Of a stretch of DNA of 29,486 bases, positions 1 to 11,800 are shown piece after piece. The DNA lies in assembly GCF_000003605.2 (NCBI RefSeq), contig NW_003141314.1, forward strand, positions 87,105-116,590. Reading direction: 5' to 3'. A model generated the notes under the pieces. It was not told the origin of the DNA and searched no databases. It saw only the letters and a program-made list of their open reading frames with translations. The DNA is from Saccoglossus kowalevskii (lineage: Eukaryota; Hemichordata; Enteropneusta; Harrimaniidae). Both the position numbers and the translations under genes were made by a program. Position 1 is the stretch's first letter. Each line of letters starts with the position of its first letter.

Positions 1-772
1 CCCAAGTACATGTGCTGCTGATATCAGATTATTTTATTTAAAGTCTGAAGTCACTCACCATTGCATAAGATATTTACTGGATTTATCCAATTATAACAGG
101 AGACAGAAAGACAACAAAGCAATTAGTACAAAGAGCAGTGACAGTTAAAAGTTAAATTTGTGAAAATGCTGATATAGTATAGTATAGTATATTTTATTTG
201 ACTCAAATTAATGAATTGAAATATATATTTTATAAGGGATTGGTATAAATATAAATTAAAATATAAGGGCGTATATCGAATGAGTACTCCACAGCTTTGC
301 TTTTATTTACTATCTTTAGCAACATAGATTTCCCTCCTTCCTGCAGTCTTTTCTGTAGTCATTTTTTTGCTTTATGCTTCCCCTCCCCTCCTAAGGTCTA
401 TTAAATGCAAACGCTAAAAATTATGTCAAAATTATGGCAAACCATGATATTTTCAATGCACATATAATACATTTTGTAATCATGTCAAAGCCAAAACTGT
501 TAATGTTTTTTTGTTTTTTTTAGGGGGTCAGCATGTTTAAAGTTTTAAAATATAATGGGTTTTTTTTTTTTGGGGGGGGGGGGGTCATCCACTTTTTTTT
601 ATTTGATAGGGGGTGGGTCAACTGAGATTTACAGCTGGCAAAATGGAATCTGCCGACCCCCCCTAGGCCGAAGTAACTGACCAATCCCTAACACAAAAAT
701 CTTTTGTCTTCTACCGACTTCCTGTTCCGGTCCGTCTTTGAGAACGCAAATTTTTCAGTTTGTGCGTACCGT
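1..772. other. Intergenic, no gene seen; simple repeats
   Basis: AT-rich sequence without a supportable ORF. Contains an ATAGT microsatellite (173-190), T12 followed by G13 (560-584) and further T- and G-rich runs to about 615. Confidence 0.6.
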
Positions 773-933
773 CGACTCGTAGGAAAACTTGAAAAGTGCG
801 CTTGACTCGACTAGCAGAATGCTTTCATTCGACTTTTGGCGACTCGTAGGAAATCTCGCAAAGTGCCCTGACTCGACTAGCAGAATGCCTTCATTCGACT
901 TTTGGCGACTCGCAGGACACATCGCAAAGTGCC
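773..933. repeat. Tandem repeat, ~67-bp unit, ~2.4 copies
   Basis: Units start at 773, 840 and 906, each beginning CGACTCGTAGGA or a one-base variant, and carry the shared block GACTCGACTAGCAGAATGC. The third copy is partial. More GC-rich than the flanks. Confidence 0.85.
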
Positions 934-1640
934 TCTAGTTATACCACAGTCTCTCCACAACGTGGTTATACCCATACATACCTCTCTCACTGGATTGTTT
1001 TTGTCATGTTGAGAAACTTTCGGAAGCGCGGACAATTCATGACCATAAGTACAACTTGAAATTGAAACAAACTAGAAAATATTTATAGAAGATAATATTT
1101 GGTAATCGTAACTATTAAAAATGGCTCTTTATCGATAGCATAGAAGAAAATGTTATAGCAAATATTTGTTGGTTTCAAGCTGCGCCCCGTCCAAAAATTG
1201 CATAATTTCATGATTCAAGATATTGGTAAATGTATTAATATATTATTTCCAGAAATTGATAGTTAAGTTTACCCAAAATTTCTCCGTGCATAAAATGAAT
1301 AAACATCACTTGAGTAGGCAAGGCATTGAAATACCTCTGTTATGGCAGTCTGTCACAAATATACACCGAATACTTTTATTGCATTGGTATTACAAATAGA
1401 TTATCTTTTTCTTTCTTGCATTCAGAATGCGTCTTTTGTACAATTCACACATTCGAACTGTGGCGGCACCAAGGAGTCAGACAAATTACGCCACCAACGG
1501 TTTTAACTCTTATCGCCAAACCTATAATTATATGCGACCATAGAAAACGGAATGGAGTTACCAACAGATATTTCTGAAATTGAGAAAAAAAAGCTAATAT
1601 TGTTTGAAGATTGTGAAAAGAAATGGAGAAAATCGACTTT
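934..1640. other. Intergenic, no gene seen
   Basis: The short overlapping ORFs at 1326-1577 (+) and 1445-1717 (-) have no recognisable protein features. I see no repeat structure. Confidence 0.5.
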
Positions 1641-2270
1641 GTAATAATAACAACCTTTATTGATATCGTATCCCTTCTGGGATCTAGATTAGAATACAAT
1701 AAGGATATAAGGAACAATAAAATACATAAGTAATAATAATAATAATAAAAAAGAAAAATAGTAATACTGTGAAAATATTATTATATAATTATTTTTTTGG
1801 TGTTATTTTGAGGCAGCTGGTAAATTGCTTTTCATGAAATTCTCTCTTTTATTGAAACAGTCGCTGATAAACTTGGCAATTGCTTGGACGGTTTCAGAAT
1901 TTTTGTTATTGAGAAGTGCTTTCAGATTACCGGATAAGTTTACGTTTTCAAACAAAGCATCTCTTTCAAATTTGTACTGGTTACAATTGAAGAGGAAGTG
2001 TTCTTCATCTTCAATTTCATTGGAGTCACAGACAGGGCATGTTCTATTTAAGACATCTATGTTGTGATATCGCCCAACTTCAATCTGAAGTATGTGGGCA
2101 CTTATCCACAGTTTAGTCATAGATGATCTGTGGATGGGGTTTTTAATAATTTCAAGGTATTTTTCAAGTGCAAAATCAGTTTTCAGCTGTCTGTAGGTAC
2201 GAAGTTTATTTTTGTGATTAGTGCCTTTATTGTCATTATGCATTGTTTCTGTGCAGTGTTTCTCAAACAT
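1641..2270 (-). mobile_element. 5'-truncated non-LTR retrotransposon (CR1/L2-like LINE), 3' end
   Basis: A minus-strand ORF (1803-2270) reads KLRTYRQLKTDFALEKYLEI, then IEVGRYHNIDVLNRTCPVCD and EDEEHFLFNCNQYKFERD. This is the C-terminal tail with a Cys/His knuckle (C-x2-C ... H-x4-C) that follows the reverse transcriptase in many invertebrate LINE ORF2 proteins. The 3' UTR ends in AATAAAGG and a TTATTATTA tail near 1641, typical of microsatellite-ended LINEs. The reverse transcriptase core is missing, so the copy is dead. A homopolymer region beyond 2270 may hide a frameshifted extension. Confidence 0.75.
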
Positions 2271-2640
2271 ATTTTTTAGTTTTTTTTGTAGCTAATGGGA
2301 TAATACTGGTTTTTTGTATCAAGTTTCATTAAAGTATCTGTTTTTTTTAAAAAAAAATAAGTGTCGTGCATTCACTTTCAGGGATTTAGGTTTTTGTTTG
2401 AGAGGAATAATTGTTTTCCAATTTCTTTATTTCGTGTCTGTTGTGAAGATGGAGACTGATTTCTTGACCACCTAGTCCTTAGCATCATTTCCCCCCAGTT
2501 TCCAAATGCTGCACACTGTGACGTTATTCAGTCTGTTCACAATAAATGTTGCACACAAAGTAAGCATTTAAGCAAATAACGCCGAATAAACGGCAAGGTA
2601 AAGACTACGTCTAATTATAGTAAACACGTACTTGCGTGCG

Positions 2641-2713
2641 TGACTCGAACCGGCACTCACGTACGGCACCTAATCGCCTAGCTTCATGCCACTACACGTC
2701 TTCCCCTCGGCCA
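2641..2713 (-). repeat. tRNA-derived SINE-like relic (class II Leu/Ser-type promoter boxes)
   Basis: On the minus strand TGGCCGAGGGG (2703-2713) matches a tRNA Leu/Ser box A, and GGTTCGAGTCA (2641-2651) matches box B, with about 50 bp between them. The T stem does not pair properly and no acceptor stem closes, so this is not a functional tRNA. It could be a SINE head or an old tRNA pseudogene. Confidence 0.45.
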
Positions 2714-3930
2714 CCCCCAAAAAAGGATGCTTAATAACCGAGCTTATTACGTGCAGAGAACATGAAACCCGTCCACGCGTGGCCAGAATGCGGCAAAGGC
2801 CTTCAGATCTGGCTGTAGTAGGATGGTGAAAGTAATGAAATGTTGCACACAGATCAGTACCAGGTTGGGATCCACTGTGATAATATTAAATTGTTGTTAA
2901 CAACAGAACACATGCATGTACTAGTATATTTAATAGGAGCAGCAACAAACAACTCTGTTATACTTTTGTGAATGTCAACTAGCTCTAGTCATGGCACACA
3001 TATACATTGTATGCCCCCAGACCTTAAACAAGTGTCCTCTAACTGTGACTGTGAGAAAGAATGGAACGGCAATACTGCAGTGCCAGACACGGTTTTGCTA
3101 ATTATATAACAATACTTTGTTTAATGTAGCTATTTTTCTCTTTCTAGCAGTCATAGTAAGTATTATACCACTCATGCATAATCTCTTGCTGGTGGTCATT
3201 TTTGAAGTGCAACATGCTTCAATTCAAAATAAACAACTTTAGGCTAGTTTGAGAATTGGCATACTTCAATGTCAAAATAATTTTTTTGCCATGTATAAAT
3301 CATTACACAATTAGTTACAAAACCACATTTTTATGATAAATCATACTATATTATTATCATTGTCTATTTAGTAAAAATTACAGCCATATATTGTTTTTGA
3401 CTTACAATATGTGATGGTATTGCAGGAAATGCGTATGTCAGTGAGTGTTTCAGTTTTGTATTTGATATTTTTTTTTTAAATTGGGACATGGATTAAGTTT
3501 AAACTTGCAGTAATTCACTCGCTCACTCACAGACGGACGGACAAGTCTATTTTTGTCTCATGTATTTATTGTGTAAATTCCAATATTACACACATGCTAG
3601 TTGAATAAAAAAAAAAGCATCTTGTCAGAAAAAAAGTCTAGTTTCAAGATTTTGTAAATAACATACTCTTACAAAACAAAAACAATTATAACACAAGAAG
3701 TTCTGGTCCGACATGATTTAATTGGCTTTTTCAATCAGTTTATTAATTTAAGTTAAATCAATCAAATTATGGGTAGTACTTTTGAAAACTTATTTACAAT
3801 AGCATTCACTGCTTTCTACAGAGCACTGAAACCTGCATGTGGTAGATTTTCAATGAAATGTACCAGAAGCCTATTAAAAGTACCACAGTCAGAGTTTGGA
3901 AACAAACAATGGGTTTTACATGCACAGTGT
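2714..3930. other. Intergenic, no gene seen
   Basis: AT-rich, with scattered homopolymer runs. A plus ORF at 3769-4014 crosses the left end of the foldback element and is not credible as a gene. Confidence 0.5.
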
Positions 3931-4630
3931 CAGAAATATTGGGGCAGCCAATTTGCAAACTCTCTAGCAAATTGGCTAACTGTTTGTGTTTTGGCTAAAC
4001 AGTTGGCTTTCTAATCTCGCTGGTGCCGACTCGTGGTCGCGTTCACTCTGGGCGAGTCTATAATGCATTGGGGAGCATAGAATGCTTTTACATAGCCTGG
4101 TACATGTCTGAATTCCCTTGAATGATTTGCTTTGTTACGCGAGGCGTGATACTGTAAAAGTAGTTTCCCTGGTCAGCCTGAGAATAGCCACAGTCAGTTG
4201 GCATATAAGTGATACAAATGTAATATGATAAATGTGATTAATTAACTGATATTTATTATATGGGCGCAGCCATCTTGAACACTGCTTGAAACGACAGATT
4301 CCTGCAAATCAGGAAGGAAATAAAAACATTAAGCCAACCACTAAAAAAATTTGACCTCGTTTTTGTGTGGACAATCCCTTGTATACCGACACCTCATTAC
4401 ACAAAGAATATAGAACATTTTCCCCGGTATATATGAAAGCGAAATCACCATCCAACTTTAAGACCGACGCTGATTAGCTCCCATAGTATGATGACCGTCC
4501 CCTACTGGTATATAGATTCACCCAGAGTGGGCGCGACCACAAGTCAGCGCCAGTGAGATTCGAAAGCCAACTGTTTAGTCAAAACCAAAGCAGTTAGCCA
4601 ATTTGCAAATTGGCTGACACAATACTTCTG
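3931..4630. mobile_element. 700-bp foldback-type non-autonomous DNA transposon with ~120-130 bp terminal inverted repeats
   Basis: The left end (3931-4062, starting CAGAAATATTG) and the right end (4511-4630, ending CAATACTTCTG) are near-identical in inverted orientation over about 120 bp: the CAGCCAATTTGCAAA, TTTGGCTAAACAGTTGGCTTTC-like and GTGGTCGCG blocks are all shared. The left arm carries a small internal expansion. The right arm contains a perfect 18-bp palindrome (4597-4614). No transposase ORF and no convincing target duplication are seen. CAG...CTG ends would fit hAT-like elements, but that is a guess. Confidence 0.75.
4063..4510. other. Interior of the foldback element, non-coding
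   Basis: About 450 bp between the inverted arms. No ORF, no similarity I recognise. Moderately AT-rich with scattered short repeats of the element's own sequence. Confidence 0.5.
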
Positions 4631-5389
4631 AGACTTGCTGTAATTCAAACACGATATGCTGCTGCAACGACTGTGACACTGTCTTGGGACGAGTTTTTAA
4701 AATGCTGATCCACTTGACCAAAAAGCACATATACTTGTAAATATTAGGAAATATCAGTATTTATAAATAATAAACATGTACTAATCAGTTCCCTTGTATT
4801 TTACATACAAATACATCAACAGTTGTATGTGGGAGGCAAGATTTTGTTAATAAAAAATACATATATAAGCACCCCTCATATTTGCCTTCAGAATTTCAGT
4901 AAGCCTATTTTTTACTTTGATCTGGTTCAGGAGAAATAAAACATCATTATTGCAGGAAAGTAAATAATGTCAAAAAAATAATTATTGTGCTTAATGTTAC
5001 TCAAAATAAGCGACATAAATATATTATCGATATATTTGATTGATCATATTGATATTTTTTAACACATGAATACTTTTTCAGTGTCTGTTAAGCTGCCTAC
5101 TTCACTACAAAAAGCTGTACACATAATTGTACATCATGTAAAATTAAAATACAACATGTATCAAGATATTGGAATAGAAATTAAATATTTTCAACAGTAA
5201 TAGTAACAATCCTAAATGCAGAAACTATCTTACACACAATAAGAATCATTCTTATTTCAAAAATAAAATAAGAAAGCTTGCTCTAAACATATATTTAAAA
5301 AAATAGCTTATTGGTTGCTTGACTTCAATACTAAGATCAAATTTAATTGGTCAATAATGACATGCACCTGGCTCAGCAACCAATCAAAA
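4631..5389. other. 3' flank of HERC2, no gene seen
   Basis: AT-rich. A perfect 10-bp inverted repeat (ATTGGTTGCT at 5310-5319, AGCAACCAAT at 5375-5384) is the only structure noticed. Confidence 0.5.
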
Positions 5390-5556
5390 ATCTGTATGCA
5401 AATTTAATTTAATTTTTTTTTTACAGACTGATAATATACACACAATTTGGTGACAGTTTTGAAAAACAATTACTGCCGTTATCTGTAACTAATTTAAATT
5501 AACAGTGTCTAGATAGGATTCGTTTGGTTCATCATATACAGACAATAACAGCACAT
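5390..5556 (-). other. Probable HERC2 3' UTR
   Basis: AT-rich sequence directly after the stop codon. No AATAAA is seen close by on the minus strand. Two overlapping ATTAAA variants lie at 5403-5413, next to an A-rich run on that strand, so a cleavage site near 5380-5400 is possible. The real 3' end cannot be fixed from sequence. Confidence 0.3.
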
Positions 5557-5820
5557 TTAGTCTGATTCTGGTTCGGTATCCGATTCCACGCTATCAATGT
5601 CTTCGTCATCGCTCTCGTCTGTCGTATCATCACCGACTGGTTCACCGGTGAGTGCAATTCTGGCATAGTCATCAGTGTCAATTGATTTGCAAAAATGGAT
5701 GGCATATTTTAATTTCTCTCGCAGCACTTCTCTGCAAGAATACCGGGGCATTTTAAGCAAGAAGAAACAAGTGTAGGATTCTGGCAAGAAGTGATCTGGA
5801 GGGTTGTACTTGTCCAACAC
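5557..5820 (-). CDS. HERC2: HERC2 terminal exon: HECT C-lobe with catalytic cysteine and acidic tail
   Basis: 87 codons and TAA (5557-5559). Reads [20 protein letters not shown], then [20 protein letters not shown] and [20 protein letters not shown]. The catalytic thioester Cys, in the ESYTCF context, is codon 18 of the exon (5767-5769). The C-terminus is a long acidic Asp/Glu/Ser run, like the human tail but lacking its final hydrophobic YLTGH-like end. Acceptor CTTGTAG. Confidence 0.97.
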   Translation of the reverse strand: MLDKYNPPDHFLPESYTCFFLLKMPRYSCREVLREKLKYAIHFCKSIDTDDYARIALTGEPVGDDTTDESDDEDIDSVESDTEPESD

Positions 5821-8800
5821 CTACAAGGGAATAAATAAATGAACACATTTTGGATTACCATATTGTTGAAGTATTCTGACAAAGTCCATTATCAAAAGTT
5901 ACTATTTAACAGTGTGATGAGAGCAATAACCTTCTATGTTAATAGCTGAACATACCTGAAGGACAAAGTCCCTGCCTCTGAAATCAGCGATTGTACGTGG
6001 CAAGCGAGTTCTCCCCCAAACAAATCTTAGAAATAGAGATCTCTCTGTGTTTGAAAACTCCTCCATGACTTCCCAGAACCATTGCACCAGTGGTGCCGTG
6101 GCATCTGTTCCTTTATAGGTGGCCACACTCTTCAGTAAATGTAAGGGAATATCTGGGCTACCGCAGATCTATAAACATAATCATAATACACCAATCACAA
6201 AATGTAAATTGAAGCATGTTATCAATTACTACCAATAGTGAGATAGTGACAGCGATTTAAAAAAAATACCCTTTTTAATCAGAATAGAAAGAGAATCTTA
6301 TAGAATAGAATAGAGAATCTTATGGAACAGAATCTTGTAGAATCTAGAATACTGACCATTGTCTCCAGTTCGTATCCAGTAAACAGTGAAAGCAGTGGTA
6401 CTGGTATCACTTTAGCCATGCCTTCTCTCACCCATTGCAGCTGATCATAGAACTCATGTAACCTATTAGAAAACACAGTATTTCATTTAGTAATTGAAGT
6501 CTGTCTTGACTTAATACAAGATGGATAGAATTCTTAACATACATGTACAGTACAATTGAGTGAAATTTACTGCTTCTATTTATAGTGTTGTAGCACATTG
6601 CTTGTGATTTATTTTTATTGTTAACTCACAAAGTGCAAAGTAAAAAAGGAAATTGTAGACTTGAGACTGAAGTCTATTGTGATACCTGTAATTAAGAGCA
6701 GCTCTGACATATTCATTCCGGTTTTCAAGATTGATCCGTGAATACTTTGAACTGAGTTGCATTTCTTGTCCACTGGCACTAGGGGTACTGAACGGCATCT
6801 CCATTTCACTAAAAACTTCAGATTCCATATCTCGGATACACATCAGACCTGTAAGATGTACAATCACATTCTTTAGTGTATTAACACATTGTCTGCTGTA
6901 AGCTTACACAGATAGCCACAGTGAATGTGAGAGGGTACACTGATTGACAGGACGCAAAACACAAATTTAAACAGCTTTGAACAATAAATTCCCACTGTCA
7001 TCAAATAAGAAATGCAGCACACTGTCTGTAGTATCAGCGATTACAATACATTCCAATAAACTGATATCAATGAGACTAACCTGGTACATAATCTTTGTCA
7101 ACCTCTGTCAAGTCAGACACTGTTAACGGCATGCCAGCTAATTGCTTCCACACAGGCTCTGCTAGGTTCAAACTAAGAGGACTGCCAGTACGAATAGCTA
7201 TACCCATTAAAATACCTAACAAGTAAAATAACAATATCAAGTCATCAAATACTCGCATATGATATACTGAGAATGATAAATTCACCAAGCATTAAATATA
7301 CATAAATTTAAGAATAAATTGAATTTAGAAAAATCTCTTGTGTAAAACATTAGATTCATTCATCTACACACTCACTCACTCACTCACTCACTCACTCACT
7401 CACTCACTCACTCACTCACTCACTTATTCATTCATGCATTCATTAGGATACTAACCTAGAAACTGAAGCAGTTTTTTGTGTATTTCTGATTTTAAGTGTG
7501 GATTAAGAAGGAAACAGTCTCTGTTAGCACCAGATTCATCACGCCCGTTTGGTGTCACAATCAGCAACGGTACAGAACCGTTCTGTAATTCGTCACACAT
7601 TTCAGCAATAGATTCACTATATCCACCACCACAGTCATCTACACTCTCACCTGAAATAGCAAAACATTTTGAAAGTTAACATTTTTACCCTTTCACCACT
7701 ATTGTCAAGTGTTCCTTGTATGCATTTTTTTTTTTTCAAAATTGACACTATAGAAAGATGCCTAGCTATGAAAGGGTTGCATATTCACTTAAAATTGCCC
7801 AGCTTACTAGTTAATGCTCATCTGTTTTAAAGCAATTATCATAAAATGGAATGCTATGCACAGAAATTGTGAGACGAGCTTGAGAAACTGTCACCTACTC
7901 ACAGTTCGGTGAGAATTTTTATATAATTTTTCACCAATTTGTGAGGCAGGATTATCACAGTTTAGTTTGCGAGAATCCAAATTTGTTTAGCAAATTCTCA
8001 CTGACAAATTGGTGAGAATATATATATTCCTGCCAAAGAAGAATACAGAAATTCAGATTGATATCAGTGAAATATAATGAATGCTTGTATTTGCAGTTAT
8101 AATAATACTATTCCTTTCAAGCGCATCAATAAAACAGCGAGTCAGACATACCTATAAATTTGACTTTCCATACTCGATGTGGTAGAAGTAGACTATCAGA
8201 AGCAAAGTTACTAAGTTTGAAACAAGCTTGTCCAAATACTGATTTGGTGCCATCTGGACCGGCCATGCCACCTTTACTACGTGATCTCTTCACCTGTATT
8301 CTGTTTAGTTCAATCACAGGACCATGCTGTCTGTCACGAATCATAGTTGCTTGCACTACTTTTCGGAATGCAGCCTCCTATAAAACAGAATCACATGTCA
8401 AAGGAAATATTGAATGTATAATCCTGGGTAATCTAGGTACTGACCACAAATTTGACATCAATTTGAGAATGTATATTATGATCAATGGAGGGCACCTCAT
8501 GCTAACAATACTGATTTTTCAGCCAGTCCAAGGCAAACAGTAGTTGCTTAGCAACCGAATTGTATGTGGCACAACTATATCACTATTGTGTCACTGTAAG
8601 TTTCATAAAGTGGCCATGGAAACTACACACACAAGAACGTTAAGAACACGGGCCAAGCCAGCTCCATATTTGCTTCAATATTTACCTTTCCACTTGAGAC
8701 CAGCAATGATCTGAGTGCATCCATACCAACAGATGGGCCTCCATCAGAATCCTCTGCTTTTCCTTGCAGATCAAACATGGGTATACACGGGCAGAAGAGT

Positions 8801-11800
8801 TCAGAGAAATTATGAAGCAAGACTAGTCGGTTACGCAGCACAGAAATACCGATGTCCTGCAATAAGTTGTATTCCATTGGCACTTTACATGGCAGTTTAC
8901 TGGCATTGACTGGTTTACTGGTTGACCAGGCCAGACTGTGAGCTGAGCCACATGCCACATGAGTGATCTTCTTGCCTACAAAAGAAAACATGTAGAATGT
9001 TCACACATGATAATCTATGTGAATATGTATGAATGGAAAACACTCCAGATGATGGATGTTAGAAACTACACACCGAGATAGCAGCAGGAGAAATGATTCC
9101 ATGATATATTACCGTAAAATCTGTATTAGAAGCCGCATCTCTAATATAAGTCGCACCCATTCTTTTTGAACAATTTAGAACCAAACATTTACCATTCCTC
9201 ATATGTGTAGATGCTCTAATAGAAGCCGCATCCCCTCTGTTGCATTGTATCATTTTAATAGAAGCCGCAGCTTCTAATACAGATTTTACAGTATTAGTTA
9301 TGATATCCAACAGAGTTGGCTCTGTCCAGTTTGAATAATGAAGGTTTTATGAAAGATCAAATGGTCAGCAGTTGAAATTAGCATTTATTATTCATATGAT
9401 TTTATTTTAAAGTGTACAATGAATATAATGAAAGCTTGGATTGACAGAATAGATGTAGTACTAACCTTGTAAAGCAGTAACCAATCTTGGTCTCTGTATT
9501 GCATTAGTTGTTCCATCACCTAGCTGACCTTCATCGTTGTCACCCCAAGTATAGACTTCACCTAGTAACAACAATTATGTTAGGTTTCACTGGATCATGG
9601 CTGAATACTGACTACTGTAAAATACTTTATTTTAGCTGTAATTAATTTTCACTGAAAAGACTTTTGGTCTGTTTTGTATGGAATTTATTTTCACTGATTT
9701 TTGACGAGTTGAATGTAAAGTATAGGAAAAAAGGGTATATTCGCTGGATTTTATTTTGACTGGATCATTCCTTAAACAAAAATAGTGAAAATTAATTCCA
9801 AACGAAAATAAAGTATTTTACAGTATAACATACAAACACATCAAACTAATGGATTTCTCTGTTTTAGGTTTCCCTCTGAAATGTATCAACCCTTTACATG
9901 TGATGTCACAAGTACACCACCATATAATGTTTTACATTTATTTGTGTCTATAGAAACATTTGATGAGGTAAAGAGCCAATGGTAAATGGTGAAAAATCAT
10001 CTGACAATAGAATTCATCTGTTTACATCAAACACACAAGCACTATAGCATATGACGGTAATAGAGTTCCATCACTAATTGCAAATGTTCACACAGTACAA
10101 ACCTTTTTCAAAGCTATTTCGGGCTGTTATCTCATTAAATTATCGTTGCAAGTAGAGAAAAGATATATAATAATAAGGTTATCACAAGAATACGTTTCAG
10201 GCTTACTGCCTTTGTGCATACTTTGCAGTATTCTCTTAATAACCACAAAGTATTTAGAGTTTGTACGCAATTAAGACAATCCAGTCATAACCTTGCATGT
10301 CCAAGATACATACTATAAACTATGTTCCCAGAATGTAACTTTACCTTGATCAGTGACGGCAACACAGTGAAGAGATCCTGTGGCAATATGGAAGATTTTC
10401 TTTCCTTGTAAAGCAGCTACTTTGCGGGGTCTCCTCACATGGTCGTCTGTTCCATGGCCTAGTCTATGGTAGTCACCCTTGCCCCTGTACAAACATTACA
10501 TATGTAGATTTAAGTAAATGTACACTGCACAATGACATGCTAGTTTAGTACTCTCAATAGTGTAAAACTTGATCAATTTGAAGTCAAAACATGGTAGTTC
10601 CATTCACTATATATTTCTATGTATTTCCTGGTAATTCGACATAAAATTTTCAATGAAATGAAACAGTTCTATAAGGGCCCAAAATCAAAGATGATGAGGG
10701 CCAAAGCCCTCAGTAAAATCACATGCATGCCAGGATAACAGAGAAATGGTCGTTCAAATCTCCCAAAATTTCAACAATTTAGTGGTTCTCATTTTGGGGT
10801 ACAACAAAGAACTTGAAGTCAATTAGTGGTCATGTTCCTATACAAGTCTTACCATGTGTAAACAGCACCAGACTTTGATAATGCTACAGAGAACTGAGAT
10901 CCACACTCTACTTTACATATGCCCAGTCCTACCAATGATTCAATTCTCTGTGGGGTTTTACATCCATCACTGCCACCACGACCTAGTTTACCGTAATCTC
11001 CATCACCCCATGACCATACACAATCATCGTCCGTTAGACATAGTGTCTGGGCATCACCGCTACCGCAAGCGACATCAGTTACTCGATAATCTTTCAAAGC
11101 TTCCACCTACAATGAATTCAGACATTGCATTAACCTGAAATTGTGTGTGCCAGGAATCCAATATTTGAGAAGCTCTCTCATCTTGGGACAAGAAAAGGTC
11201 ACACAATCACTATCAATTTTGTCTGCATAAAGATATTACACAGTAAATACTACTACTATACTTGTAGTATGATTTCTAGCTTCAATGCCTTAAATTTCAC
11301 ATGAATTGCAATACATGTCTCAACACATTGCCTGCTAACATTGTTTGATGTGTTAAAATAGTTACATTCAGGTTATTTTAAAGTCCAATGAAACTAGCAT
11401 TGATCTTTGCTGAGCTAGTTCAAGATGGCCAGTACTAGAAATAAAACATTGAATATGGATGTAAGTTCCCTTGCACAAGGAGATTATTGGGCATATGTTC
11501 TCCAGACCTGCACTGTAGCACAAATGCACATATTCGATCAGTAATAATAACTACTCATATAGAAGTGATTCTTATAGTTAACTGGTGCTGAGGGAGCATG
11601 GGTATTATTCTTTATGGACTGGATACGGCTTTTGCGGCCCAAGGTCGTGCGGCGGAAGCGCCCGAGCTTGCTAGGGTGCGTAAGCCGTACGATCGAGGGC
11701 AGCAAAACCCGTATACAGTTCATAAAGGTTTTATCATATACCTTATATGAAGAAAAAAAGTCCTTAGTTGTGTTATTATTTGCTCATCTGGCCCCCAAAA

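Noticed and set aside
2641-2722. Functional tRNA-Leu/Ser gene
   Set aside because: The promoter boxes are present, but the T stem mismatches at two of five pairs and no acceptor stem forms.
3769-4014. 81-codon plus ORF
   Set aside because: It runs into the left arm of the foldback element and has no recognisable protein features.
8160-8543. 127-codon plus ORF
   Set aside because: Its first half is the exact antisense of the conserved HECT exon 8152-8377; the rest is intron.
9059-9310. Minus-strand 83-codon ORF
   Set aside because: It is the translation of the 180-bp MITE and does not continue the HERC2 frame.
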